Positions 1-10,487 of a stretch of DNA of 64,000 nucleotides are shown here, in pieces. The DNA is from Xanthomonas cassavae CFBP 4642. Its GTDB lineage: Bacteria; Pseudomonadota; Gammaproteobacteria; Xanthomonadales; Xanthomonadaceae. The notes beneath the pieces are model-generated. The model worked only from the letters and a program-made list of their open reading frames with translations. It had not been told where the DNA came from and ran no database searches. The stretch is from positions 2,772,032 to 2,836,031 of the forward strand of contig NZ_CM002139.1 of NCBI RefSeq assembly GCF_000454545.1, given 5' to 3'. A program made the position numbers and the translations under genes. Numbering within the stretch: position 1 is the first letter of the stretch; the number at the start of each line of letters is the position of its first letter.

Positions 1-133
1 CTTGGCCAACCATGTCAGAGTGCTGATGTTTCGAAAGCATCGTCACCTCCATGCACGCGCTACATCGGCTCCGGCATGGTTATTCGAGGTGCCCTCAAAC
101 ACATGTTCGCGTGTGAATGAAGGAGGCGAAGGA

Positions 134-388
134 ATGCAGGCAGAGACAAGCAAGACACTCATCAACCGTAAAAAGCTCCTGGCGATGATTCCACTGTCTG
201 AGCGCACGATCTTTAACATGGAGCAGCGTGGAGAGTTCCCACGCCGCATTGCACTCACCAGCCGAAATGTCGCCTGGGATTTGGCCGAAATCGAGGAATG
301 GATTGAAACGCGCAGGTCGTCCGGTACGCAGGCCATGCGACCTGGATTTGTCGACCGTCACCTGCGGCTCCACCCCTTCAACCGATAA
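134..388 (+). CDS. AlpA-like excisionase/regulator (84 aa)
   Basis: This is a small DNA-binding protein of the AlpA/MerR-like winged-helix type that usually accompanies P4-type integrases and controls excision or integrase expression. A helix-turn-helix is visible around residues 8-40 (NRKKLLAMIPLSERTIFNME), followed by the family signature FPRRIALTSRNVAWDLAEIE, in which a wing and a tryptophan contact DNA. The frame is open from base 2, but the start at 134 has a strong AGGAGG site at 121-126, seven bases upstream. It converges on the integrase gene, whose stop is 36 bp away. It belongs to the integrated element that continues beyond the left edge. The exact target is unknown. Confidence 0.85.
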   Translation: MQAETSKTLINRKKLLAMIPLSERTIFNMEQRGEFPRRIALTSRNVAWDLAEIEEWIETRRSSGTQAMRPGFVDRHLRLHPFNR

Positions 389-424
389 AAGCGCTGCGTT
401 GCTCCGGCGGCAATAGAACGAAAG

Positions 425-1627
425 TCACGCACTCGGCCGCTTCATTGTCCATTCGTCGATCATGTTCGCCCAGTCCTGAAGCATGGCGGTGCGTTGCTCT
501 CTGTACTCAGCCTTGTTGTAGACGGCCCTGACGCCTTTCTGCTCATGCGCCAGGCACTTCTCAATCCAGTCGGTGTTGTAGCCCGCCTCGTGCAATAGCG
601 TGCTGGCTGTGCGCCGTAGGTCATGTGGCCCAAACTTGGGAAGCGACTTTCCTTCCTTTTGCGCCAGCCGATATGTGAGCGTCAATACTTGGTTGAGCGT
701 GGCGCTGCTCATAGGTAGGTCCGAGTCATACCGCGACGGCAACACGTAGTCCGACCCGCCGGCAAAGGTCTTGAGGGCAATGAAAATGTCCAGCGCCTGG
801 CGGGACAGAAACACCAAGTGCGGATTGCGTCGCTTCATTCGCTCCTTCGGGATCGTCCAAAGCGCGTCGCTGAAATTGATCTCGCCCCAGGTCGCGTTGG
901 TCAGCTCGCTTTTGCGCACCATCGTCAGCAGCAGCAATTTGGCTGCTGCCCGGATGGATGGCGTCGTACCGATGCGCTCCATGTACTGATACATCAGGCC
1001 GATCTCGTCGGGCGTCAGCGCACGGTCACGCGGCTCGAACTTGGCGATGGTCGTTGGGCGCACCAGTTCTGCTGGGTTGGCGACCTTCTGGCCGCGTTCG
1101 ATGGCCCAGCGATAGACCTGCGACATCACCTCTCGTGCATGTACTGCGGTGGCCGGCGCGCCGCGCTCCACGATGGCATCGGTGAGCGCGCGCAAGTCCT
1201 CATGGGTGATCTCCACCAGCTTCTGATTGCCGAATTTCGGCTTTAACTCGCGCTCGTAGACCGAGCGGCGCATGTCACGTGTGGAGTCAGCCATCTGGTA
1301 GCCGCGCAGCCATTTCTCCGACCATGCTCCAAACGTCTCCGCATCCTTAACGCGTGCCTTGTCTCGCGCCTTCTCTTTGGCAGGCGACTTCCCGGCCGCG
1401 ATCATCTTCTTGGCTTCGCCGAGCCGCTCTCGGGCTTCCGCAAGGGTGATTCCGCCAACACCGTAGCGGCCGAAAGTGATGGTCTCCTGCCGGCTATGGA
1501 TCGAATAGTTATAGCGAAACGAGATCGCACCTGCAGGCGTGACGGCCACATAGAGGCCATCACGGTCGTTCTCCTTGTAGAGCCTATCCCTCGGCTTGAG
1601 GTTCCGCAGCTTGGTATCAGTAAGCAT
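425..1627 (-). CDS. Tyrosine recombinase (P4-type integrase, DUF4102 N-terminus)
   Basis: Site-specific tyrosine recombinase of about 400 aa that would integrate or excise the element to its left. The N-terminal DUF4102 arm-binding domain (residues 1-90) begins with MLTDTKLRNLKPRDRLYKEN, followed by a core-binding domain and a C-terminal catalytic domain. Visible catalytic residues are the first Arg (MVRKSELTNATW), the HDLRRT box, a late His (CLAHEQKG) and the tyrosine in GVRAVYNKAEY. The frame is open 66 bases further upstream (to 1693), but the start at 1627 fits the conserved N-terminus of the family. The 5' end faces the 3' end of guaA, a known hotspot for islands carrying this kind of integrase. 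All key residues are present, so the enzyme is probably intact. Confidence 0.93.
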   Translation of the reverse strand: MLTDTKLRNLKPRDRLYKENDRDGLYVAVTPAGAISFRYNYSIHSRQETITFGRYGVGGITLAEARERLGEAKKMIAAGKSPAKEKARDKARVKDAETFGAWSEKWLRGYQMADSTRDMRRSVYERELKPKFGNQKLVEITHEDLRALTDAIVERGAPATAVHAREVMSQVYRWAIERGQKVANPAELVRPTTIAKFEPRDRALTPDEIGLMYQYMERIGTTPSIRAAAKLLLLTMVRKSELTNATWGEINFSDALWTIPKERMKRRNPHLVFLSRQALDIFIALKTFAGGSDYVLPSRYDSDLPMSSATLNQVLTLTYRLAQKEGKSLPKFGPHDLRRTASTLLHEAGYNTDWIEKCLAHEQKGVRAVYNKAEYREQRTAMLQDWANMIDEWTMKRPSA

Positions 1628-1932
1628 GTTCTTGGCCCTCGATCGGCTCAAATACCATGATCCAGATTCAGCCAAATTTTGCGCAAAAAGCAAATAAATT
1701 CAATCACTTACGACTATTTAGTACCATGATCACCATAAAGATTGCTACATGGTATTGCCAGCATCTCCTGGCATCTAAGCTCTCAATGCCATTCATCATG
1801 CCATGAAAAAATGGTGCTTGCAGATGCCAAAGATTGCCAGCAAGTGCCAAACAAAATCAAAAAAAGCCCGCATTTACGCGGGCTTAGCTGTGTTCCGGTG
1901 CTACTTGATGCCAGTCGTTGCCAGATGTCGAA
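1628..1932. other. Putative attachment-site region between integrase and guaA
   Basis: This 305-bp stretch contains no convincing gene. It is A+T-richer than its surroundings and full of short repeats: TACCATGATC at 1653-1662 and 1722-1731, ATTGCCAGCA at 1754-1763 and 1833-1842, TTGCCAGATG at 1918-1927, and AGATGCCA-type motifs at 1768-1777 (inverted) and 1822-1831. Repeats of this kind next to an integrase are typical of arm-type integrase sites and of its promoter. The crossover core probably lies at or just inside the guaA 3' end (from 1933). The matching direct repeat would be at the other end of the element, outside the window, so the site assignment is inferred. Confidence 0.5.
1857..1885 (-). 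terminator. Rho-independent terminator downstream of guaA
   Basis: An 8-bp perfect stem, AAGCCCGC/GCGGGCTT with loop ATTTAC, spans 1864-1885. On the minus strand it is followed by a run of T residues (the complement of the A-run at 1857-1865). It lies about 50 bp past the guaA stop and would end guaA transcription. If the island junction is at the guaA stop, the terminator is supplied by the island. Confidence 0.75.
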
Positions 1933-3498
1933 TCACTCCCACTCGATCGTCGCCGGCGGCTTGCCGGAGATGTCGTAGACCACGCGCGAGACGCCGCGCA
2001 GTTCGTTGATGATGCGGTTGCTCACCGTGCCGAGGAAGTCGTACGGCAGATGCGCCCAGTGCGCGGTCATGAAGTCGATGGTCTCCACTGCCCGCAGGGC
2101 GATCACCCATTCGTAGGCGCGTGCATCGCCGACCACGCCGACCGACTTCACCGGCAGGAACACCGCGAATGCCTGGCTGGTCTTGTCGTACAGATCGGCC
2201 TTGCGCAGTTCGTCGATGAAGATCGCATCGGCCTTGGCCAGCAGCTCGGCGTATTCGCGCTTCACCTCGCCCAGGATGCGCACACCCAGGCCCGGGCCGG
2301 GGAACGGATGGCGGTACACCATCGTGCGCGGCAGGCCGAGCTCGACGCCGAGGCGACGCACTTCGTCCTTGAACAGTTCGCGCAGTGGTTCGACCAGGCC
2401 CAGCTTCATGTGCTCCGGCAAGCCACCGACGTTGTGGTGGCTCTTGATCACATGCGCCTTGCCGGTCTTGCTGCCGGCCGACTCGATCACGTCCGGATAG
2501 ATCGTGCCCTGCGCCAGCCATTTGGCATTGGCCAGCTTGCTGGATTCTTCGTCGAAGATCTCCACGAACAGGTTGCCGATGATCTTGCGCTTGGCTTCCG
2601 GATCACTCACGCCTTCGAGCCTGGCGAAATAGCGGTCGGCCGCATTGACGCGGATCACCTTGACACCCATGTGCTCGGCGAACATCGCCATCACCTGATC
2701 GCCTTCCTGCCAGCGCAGCAGGCCGGTATCGACGAACACGCAGGTCAGCTTGTCGCCGATCGCCTTGTGCAACAGCGCGGCGACCACCGACGAATCCACG
2801 CCGCCGGACAAGCCCAGGATCACTTCGTCATCGCCCACCTGCGCACGCACGCGCGCGATCTGGTCGTCGATGATGTTGGCTGCGGTCCACAAGGTCTGGC
2901 AGCCGCAGACATCGACCACGAAACGGCGCAGCAAGGTCTGGCCTTGCAGCGTATGCGTCACCTCCGGATGGAACTGCACGCCGTACCAACGCTTGTCTTC
3001 GTTGGACATCGCCGCCACCGGAATGCGGTCGGTCACGGCAGTAATCGTGAAGCCCGGCGGCACCTGCGACACGTGGTCGCCGTGGCTCATCCACACGTTC
3101 AGGCGCGACGCGCCAGCGTGATCGGTCAGGCCGGAGAACAACGCATCGGCGGCCACCACGTCCACTTCGGCATGACCGAATTCACGCTGGTCGGCCGCTT
3201 CGGTCGCCCCGCCCAGCTGCGCAGCCAGGGTCTGCATCCCGTAGCAGATGCCGAACACCGGCAAACCGCTATCGAACACTTCCTGCGGCGCGACCGGTGC
3301 ACCCGGCAAGGTGGTCGATTCCGGCCCACCGGACAGGATGATGCCCTTGGCACCGAAGCCGGCAATCTCGGACGGATCATGATCCCAGGCCCAGATCTCG
3401 CAGTACACACCGATTTCGCGAATGCGCCGCGCGATCAACTGCGTGTACTGCGCGCCGAAATCGAGGATGAGGATCTTGTCGTTGTGGATGCTGGTCAT
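1933..3498 (-). CDS. guaA: GMP synthase (glutamine-hydrolysing)
   Basis: Converts XMP to GMP with glutamine and ATP in cytosolic purine synthesis. At 521 aa it has the normal family length. The N-terminal class I glutamine amidotransferase domain shows [17 protein letters not shown] at the start and the nucleophile Cys in GICYGMQ (about residue 86). The ATP pyrophosphatase domain has the P-loop-like [10 protein letters not shown], and the dimerisation domain ends in the conserved PPATIEWE. The start at 3498 was chosen because [17 protein letters not shown] matches the family; the frame runs further upstream only into repeat DNA. It lies downstream of guaB in the same direction, with a repeat element between them. 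Its 3' end is the probable integration target of the neighbouring island. Confidence 0.98.
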   Translation of the reverse strand: MTSIHNDKILILDFGAQYTQLIARRIREIGVYCEIWAWDHDPSEIAGFGAKGIILSGGPESTTLPGAPVAPQEVFDSGLPVFGICYGMQTLAAQLGGATEAADQREFGHAEVDVVAADALFSGLTDHAGASRLNVWMSHGDHVSQVPPGFTITAVTDRIPVAAMSNEDKRWYGVQFHPEVTHTLQGQTLLRRFVVDVCGCQTLWTAANIIDDQIARVRAQVGDDEVILGLSGGVDSSVVAALLHKAIGDKLTCVFVDTGLLRWQEGDQVMAMFAEHMGVKVIRVNAADRYFARLEGVSDPEAKRKIIGNLFVEIFDEESSKLANAKWLAQGTIYPDVIESAGSKTGKAHVIKSHHNVGGLPEHMKLGLVEPLRELFKDEVRRLGVELGLPRTMVYRHPFPGPGLGVRILGEVKREYAELLAKADAIFIDELRKADLYDKTSQAFAVFLPVKSVGVVGDARAYEWVIALRAVETIDFMTAHWAHLPYDFLGTVSNRIINELRGVSRVVYDISGKPPATIEWE

Positions 3499-3505
3499 TG
3501 AGAGC

Positions 3506-3615
3506 CGGGATTGGGGAGTTGGGATTGGAGATTCGCAAAAACGCAAGCCACAACCGCTGCCGGGTGGGGACGCAGTAGGCTCTTACGACTCCCGAATGCC
3601 GAATCCCCAATCCCG
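3506..3615. repeat. Inverted-arm intergenic repeat, copy A (guaA-guaB)
   Basis: The left arm at about 3506-3536 (CCGGGATTGGGGAGTTGGGA and on) and the right arm at about 3587-3615 (ending GAATCCCCAATCCCG) are imperfect inverted copies around an unrelated core of about 50 bp. The left arm starts only a few bases from the guaA start codon. It belongs to the dispersed family also seen near 5128, 40514, 41400 and 63249. Confidence 0.8.
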
Positions 3616-3624
3616 CGCGCTGGT

Positions 3625-5296
<1,672 letters not shown>

Positions 5297-6223
5297 GCCG
5301 CATCAGCAGCCTCGATGGTGTTCTGCATCAGCGTGGCCACGGTCATCGGCCCCACCCCACCCGGCACTGGCGTGATCCAGGCGGCGCGCTGTAGGGCGGC
5401 ATCGAAGCCGACATCGCCAACCAGGCGCCCGTCCTCGAGCCGGTTGATGCCGACATCGATCACCACCGCGCCAGGCTTGACCCATTCACCCGGAATCAGG
5501 CCCGGCCGGCCCACCGCCACCACCAGGATGTCGGCATTGCGTACGCTCGCCTCCAGCACATCGGCCGGAGTGAACTTGTGGCAGCTGGTCACCGTGCAAC
5601 CGGCGATCAGCAGCTCCAGGCCCATTGGCCGACCCACGTGGTTGCTCACGCCGACGATGGTGGCATTGCGGCCGCGCACCGGCTGGTCGGTGTGGCCCAG
5701 CAGGGTCACGATGCCGCGCGGCGTACACGGGCGCAGACCGAATTCGCGCAGCGCCAGATGGCCCACGTTCTGCGGATGGAACCCGTCCACATCCTTGCGT
5801 GGGTCGATGCGCTGGATCAACCGATTGGCATCGGGAATGCCCGGCAGCGGCAGCTGGATCAGGATGCCGTGGATTTTGGGGTCGGCGTTGAGCTCGTCGA
5901 TCAGCGCCGCCAGCTCGGCTTCGCTGGTGCCTTGTGGCATGTCGTAATCGAAGGCTGCGATACCGACCTTCTCCGCCGCGCGCCGCTTGTTGCGCACATA
6001 CACCGACGATGCCGGATCGCCACCGACCAGCACCACCGCCAGCCCCGGCCGCGCCTTGCCGGCCGCCACGCGCGCATCCACCCGCAACTTCACTCCGTCG
6101 AGCAGCTCCTCGGCAATACGCCGTCCGTCGAGAAGGCGGGCCGGAGCGGAGGCAGCTGGCGCGGAAGCGGTCATGGGGCGTCAGGTGTAGAGTCCAAGGC
6201 CGTCTATTGTCCCCGATTCCGCC

Positions 6224-6556
<333 letters not shown>

Positions 6557-6653
6557 TGGTTGGCTCTGTGCGCAGGCATCGCGCAATGGCCGGGATGCCT
6601 GCGATGACGGTCCTGATTCGTGGCGGTCGAGAAGACTCGAGCCTGCGCGCCGC

Positions 6654-7525
6654 TCAGTCCTGCACGCTCGGCTCTTCGCCAGCCGCGACCGCCGCTTCGC
6701 GGTTGAGCGAGCGGCTCTCCCGGCGCGGCGGCGTGAACGGCGTGGGCCTGGGCACCGTCGGCGTGATCTTGCCGTACATCAGTCCCGCCCCGGCACGCAC
6801 GTTGCCGGCCGCGATCTCCAGGTCCAGGCGCTCGGCGTCGCGGCGACGGATCGCGCGCGCGATCAGGTCGGCCTCGTCCTCATCCACGCCCAGTTCGACC
6901 GGCGCGGCCCGACCGAAGAGCACCGCGGACTCGCAGGTCTCGCGAATCTGGTAATCCACGCCGGCGGCGATCAGCTGCAGCGAATGCTCGCGGTCGGACG
7001 AGCGCACCAGCAGGCGCGCATGCGGAAACTCGCGCATGGCCAGGGCAGACTCAACCTTGAAGTGCAACACCTCACAGAGTGTAGGGTGTTGGAATGGGAA
7101 GACAGTACAGTCATCTGAGTCCTGAGGAGCGTGCGGTGCTTCAGGTGGAACGTGATCGAGGGACAAGCTTGCGGGCGATCGGCCGCCGCCTTGGACGCAG
7201 TGCATCGACCCTGAGCCGGAAAATTGGACGCCAGCAGTCGTCGCGGTAGTCGGCGCATTCGGCGGCAGTCGGCTATCGGGCGCGCCATGTGCGCAGCGTC
7301 CGTCCGCGTCTGCTTGCACAGGGGACGGCCATGTTCGCCTTCGTGCATGATCGCCTGCGGGTCGTCGAACAGGCCCAGCCCGAAGCGGCCGATCGCAAGG
7401 CCCACCGCCAGGTAGCCGAGCGCCGAGCCCAGGCCCAGCCGTCGGAACAGCGGGATGGCAACCACCGCCGCGCCCAGCAGGCCCACCACGTTGATCAGGT
7501 CACTGGAGTGGGCAGTCTGGCTCAT
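6654..7525 (-). pseudogene. Kef-type K+/H+ antiporter remnant, interrupted by IS30 fragment
   Basis: Two ends of one monovalent cation:proton antiporter-2 (KefB/KefC type) gene remain. The N-terminal piece (7525 to about 7350) encodes the first transmembrane segment, with RRLGLGSALGYLAVGLAIG and LFDDPQAIMH. The C-terminal piece (about 7040 to 6654) encodes the end of the RCK/TrkA-N domain, FPHARLLVRSSDREHSLQLI, plus a tail. The two pieces are in different frames. Several hundred residues in between (the rest of the membrane domain and most of the RCK domain) are missing and replaced by an IS30-like fragment. The gene is therefore inactive. The boundaries are estimates, good to about 20 bp. 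Confidence 0.85.
7040..7350 (+). mobile_element. Decayed IS30-family transposase fragment
   Basis: An ATG at 7094 opens a frame whose product starts MGRQYSHLSPEERAVLQVER and continues RAIGRRLGRSASTLSR, the N-terminal helix-turn-helix of IS30-family transposases. A TAG at 7247-7249 interrupts it. In the same frame, RPRLLAQGTAMFAFVHDRL resumes an IS30-like sequence before it ends abruptly in the kef remnant. About 85 of the usual 320-plus codons survive. The sequence before the ATG, about 7040-7093, resembles an IS30 terminal region (CTTGAAGTGCAACACC). The catalytic DDE part is absent, so the element cannot move by itself. Confidence 0.75.
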
Positions 7526-7620
7526 GCCCGGATCCTAACGACACCACTGCACCACCGCCCTGCATCTGCTTGCTTGATTGCGGTGGATCTGCGCATCGGG
7601 CGACCCTGCCCGATCAGGGC

Positions 7621-7654
7621 CCAAAACAACGAACGACGCCGGAAGGCGTCGTTC
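7621..7654 (-). terminator. Terminator downstream of galU
   Basis: A perfect 10-bp stem, GAACGACGCC/GGCGTCGTTC with a GGAA tetraloop, spans 7631-7654. On the minus strand it is followed by the T-rich GTTGTTTTGG. It lies 23 bp beyond the galU stop. Confidence 0.8.
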
Positions 7655-7677
7655 GCGAAACCACAATGACGGAGCGA

Positions 7678-8571
7678 TCAGCCGCGCGCGTCGGCCTTGG
7701 CCAATGCTTCGCGGATGATTTCCTTGGCCGGGCCGCCATGCTTCTCGTGCTCAAGCGCGAAGTGCACGGTCGCCTCGATCAGGCCGATATGTGCGCCGCA
7801 ATCGAAACGTCGGCCTTCGAAACGGAAGGCATCGACCTGCTCCTTCTTCAGCAGCTCGGCAATTGCGTCGGTCAGCTGGATTTCGCCACCCGCGCCTGCG
7901 CCAGTGGACTCCAGCAACTCGAAGATCTTCGGGCTGAGCACGTACCGGCCGACCACCGCCAGATTGCTTGGCGCCACTTCCGGCTTGGGCTTTTCGACGA
8001 TGGCGTTGATGCGACCCTTGCGGCCGTCGAAGGCATCGGTGGAGACGATGCCATAGCTGGCCGTCTTGTCGTGGGGCACGTCTTCCACGGCGATGACGCT
8101 GCCACCGGATGCTTCGGCCACGTCGGCCATCTGGGTCAACGCGGCGTCGCCCCGGTTCCACATCAGGTCGTCGGGCAGCAGCACGGCGAACGGCTCGTCA
8201 CCCACCACCGCCTTGGCACACAACACGGCGTGCCCCAGGCCCAGTGCTTCGGCCTGCGTCACGAAAATGGCGCGCACGCCTTCCGGCAACGCATGACGGA
8301 CCAGTTCCAACTGCTCCAGCTTGCCGGCGCGCTCGAGCTTCTGCTCCAGCTCGTAAGCCTTGTCGAAGTAGTCGGCAATGGAGTGCTTGTAGCGGTTGGT
8401 GACGAAGATCAGTGTATCGCAGCCAGCCTGGATGGCCTCGTCGACAGCGTACTGGATCAATGGTTTGTCGATGATTGGCAGCATTTCCTTCGGCACCGTC
8501 TTGGTGGCCGGAAGAAAGCGGGTCCCAAGACCTGCGACAGGAAATACGGCCTTGCGAATGCGCTGACTCAT
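7678..8571 (-). CDS. galU: UTP-glucose-1-phosphate uridylyltransferase
   Basis: Makes UDP-glucose from UTP and glucose-1-phosphate, a precursor for xanthan, LPS and other envelope glycans in xanthomonads. The 297-aa protein has the nucleotidyltransferase motif VFPVAGLGTRFLPATKTVPK at residues 10-29, with the essential Arg/Lys. It also has the LIQYAVDEA segment, the metal/UDP site VLLPDDLMW, the IVEKPKPE lysine motif and the FDCGAHIGLIEA C-terminal signature. The start codon overlaps the stop of the upstream dehydratase gene by one base (TAATG), so the two are probably translationally coupled. A strong terminator follows. Confidence 0.97.
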   Translation of the reverse strand: MSQRIRKAVFPVAGLGTRFLPATKTVPKEMLPIIDKPLIQYAVDEAIQAGCDTLIFVTNRYKHSIADYFDKAYELEQKLERAGKLEQLELVRHALPEGVRAIFVTQAEALGLGHAVLCAKAVVGDEPFAVLLPDDLMWNRGDAALTQMADVAEASGGSVIAVEDVPHDKTASYGIVSTDAFDGRKGRINAIVEKPKPEVAPSNLAVVGRYVLSPKIFELLESTGAGAGGEIQLTDAIAELLKKEQVDAFRFEGRRFDCGAHIGLIEATVHFALEHEKHGGPAKEIIREALAKADARG

Positions 8572-10478
8572 TACAGTCTTCTGACCTCACGTGCGGGGAA
8601 TGGAACGACCGTATCAGATCGCGCGTCGACTTTCCGTCGAGCAGCCGCGAAATCGGGCATCAGACTGCCCAGCACAGTCTCCATCGCCTTGATGTCATAA
8701 CGATTAACCGCTTCGCGCAAGCGGGTCACCAACTGCAACACCTGCTCGTGCGAGAACTCGCGCACGCCGGCTTCCAGGATCTTGGGATGCGCGGTAGGCC
8801 GATAGTCCTCGTCGGAGTAGAACAGGGTCTCATGCAACTTCTCGTCCGGTCGCAGGCCGGTATAGAGGATGGCCACATCCTTGCCAGGCTGCTTGCCGGC
8901 CAGGCGAATCATCTGCTCGGCCAGCAGCCGGATCGGCACCGGTTCGCCCATGTCCAGCGTATAGATCGCGCCATGCGAAGCGGAGGCCGCGGCCTGGATC
9001 ACCAGCTGGCACGCTTCGGGAATGGTCATGAAGTAACGCGTCACATCCGGGTGCGTCACCGTGACCGGGCCACCCTGGCGGATCTGTTCGCGGAACAGCG
9101 GCACCACGCTGCCGGCCGAGTCCAGCACGTTGCCGAAGCGTACCGTGATGAAGCGCGTCGGTGCGTCGCGTGCGTCAAGGCTCTGGCAGATCATCTCCGC
9201 ATAGCGCTTGCTGGCGCCAAGCACATTGACCGGCTCAACCGCCTTGTCGGTGGAAATGAACACGAACGTTTCGATACGCGCCCGCTGGCAGGCACGCGCC
9301 ACGTTCTCGGTGGCCAGTACGTTGTTGCGTACCGCCTCGCGCAACTGCTCTTCCAGCAGCGGCACCTGTTTGTAGGCAGCGGCATGGAAGACCGCGTCCG
9401 GGGTCGCCGTGTTGAGCGCATGCGCCACCACGGCCGGATCGCCGCAATCGCCGAGTATGCGCACCACCTCGATATCCGGAAACAACCGGCGCAGATCGGA
9501 GGCGATGGTGAGCAATGCCAGCTCGTCGATCTCCAGCAGCACGATCCGGCGCGCACCATGCCGGGCGCACTGGCGGCAGACTTCCGAGCCAATCGAACCA
9601 CCGGCACCGGTCACCATCACGGTCTTGTTGGTCAGCCAGTCGCGGATCAGCCGCCAGTCGGGAGTGACTGGCTTGCGATTAAGCAGGTCCTCGATGGCGA
9701 CCTCTTTCAGTTCGCCGGGCAGCGAGCGGCCTTCCAGCACATTGATCAGCTTGGGCACCATCCGGAACGGCAGGCCTGTGCTTTCGCAGATCGCCACCAC
9801 GCGCTGCATGCCGGAAGCATCCAACGACGGTATGGCAATCACCAGCAGCTTGGCGGCGGTTTCCTTGGCGATCGATGCGGCCTGATCGAGGTTCCCAAGC
9901 ACGTTGAGGCCCTGGATCTTTGCGCCATGCAGGTTATTGGCATCGTCCAGGAATCCGACCGGGACAAACGCACCGGTTCGACGCAGATCGCGAACCAGAC
10001 CCTCGGCAGCGCGGCCGGCACCCAGGATCAACACCCGCTGGGCGGCATCCCCGGAGTGCGCGATCTGGTAGTCCTTCCAGGCGCGGTACAACAGCCGTGG
10101 CGTGCCAAGCAGCGCCGACAAGGCAAATGGATAGACCACCAGGACCGACAACGGCACCCCATCCAGGCGGTCATACGACAGGGCCAGCACAATCGCGACC
10201 AGGCCGAGGAAACTCGATTTGAAGATGTTCCACAGATCAGGCACGGAAGCGAACCGCCACAGTCCCCGGTACAGCCCCATCTTCCAGAACACCAGGCCCT
10301 GCGCCACCAGGACTACGGCGGTGCGCCAATCCCAGAGCGGCAGCTCAGGCGCGTCGCGCAACATCGAGTAACGGCCAGCGTGCAGCAGCTGCCAGCACAC
10401 CCAGACCATTAATAGGTCATGCACCACAACGGCTGCCTGCGGCAGCGCCTTGGTCAAACGGTCACGCCAGGAAATCAT
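8571..10478 (-). CDS. Membrane nucleotide-sugar 4,6-dehydratase, CapD/WbpM family
   Basis: Large (635 aa) polysaccharide-biosynthesis dehydratase/epimerase, probably acting on a UDP-N-acetylhexosamine for LPS O-antigen or capsule sugars. The N-terminal third has four hydrophobic segments (for example VVVHDLLMVWVCWQLL) and a CoA-binding-like nucleotide domain (RVLILGAGRAAEGLVRDL). The C-terminal catalytic domain has the NAD motif VTGAGGSIGSEVCRQC (about residue 290) and the FISTDKAVEPVNVLGASKR signature. It lies between the WecA-like transferase gene and galU in one orientation, nine bases after the former's stop, which supports an O-antigen or lipid-linked sugar role. The precise substrate cannot be told from sequence alone. 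Confidence 0.92.
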   Translation of the reverse strand: MISWRDRLTKALPQAAVVVHDLLMVWVCWQLLHAGRYSMLRDAPELPLWDWRTAVVLVAQGLVFWKMGLYRGLWRFASVPDLWNIFKSSFLGLVAIVLALSYDRLDGVPLSVLVVYPFALSALLGTPRLLYRAWKDYQIAHSGDAAQRVLILGAGRAAEGLVRDLRRTGAFVPVGFLDDANNLHGAKIQGLNVLGNLDQAASIAKETAAKLLVIAIPSLDASGMQRVVAICESTGLPFRMVPKLINVLEGRSLPGELKEVAIEDLLNRKPVTPDWRLIRDWLTNKTVMVTGAGGSIGSEVCRQCARHGARRIVLLEIDELALLTIASDLRRLFPDIEVVRILGDCGDPAVVAHALNTATPDAVFHAAAYKQVPLLEEQLREAVRNNVLATENVARACQRARIETFVFISTDKAVEPVNVLGASKRYAEMICQSLDARDAPTRFITVRFGNVLDSAGSVVPLFREQIRQGGPVTVTHPDVTRYFMTIPEACQLVIQAAASASHGAIYTLDMGEPVPIRLLAEQMIRLAGKQPGKDVAILYTGLRPDEKLHETLFYSDEDYRPTAHPKILEAGVREFSHEQVLQLVTRLREAVNRYDIKAMETVLGSLMPDFAAARRKVDARSDTVVPFPAREVRRL

Positions 10479-10487
10479 AAAAATCCA

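Noticed and set aside
1918..3501. A 527-codon plus-strand frame opposite guaA
   Set aside because: A shadow frame produced by the high G+C codon bias of guaA; the minus-strand protein is unmistakable. Similar long shadows opposite guaB, rpsA, lapB and the TonB receptor were dropped for the same reason.
3499..3624. CRISPR-like appearance of repeated GGGATTGGGG units between genes
   Set aside because: Units are imperfect, inverted and limited to arms of one element per locus; there is no regular repeat-spacer alternation and no cas gene.
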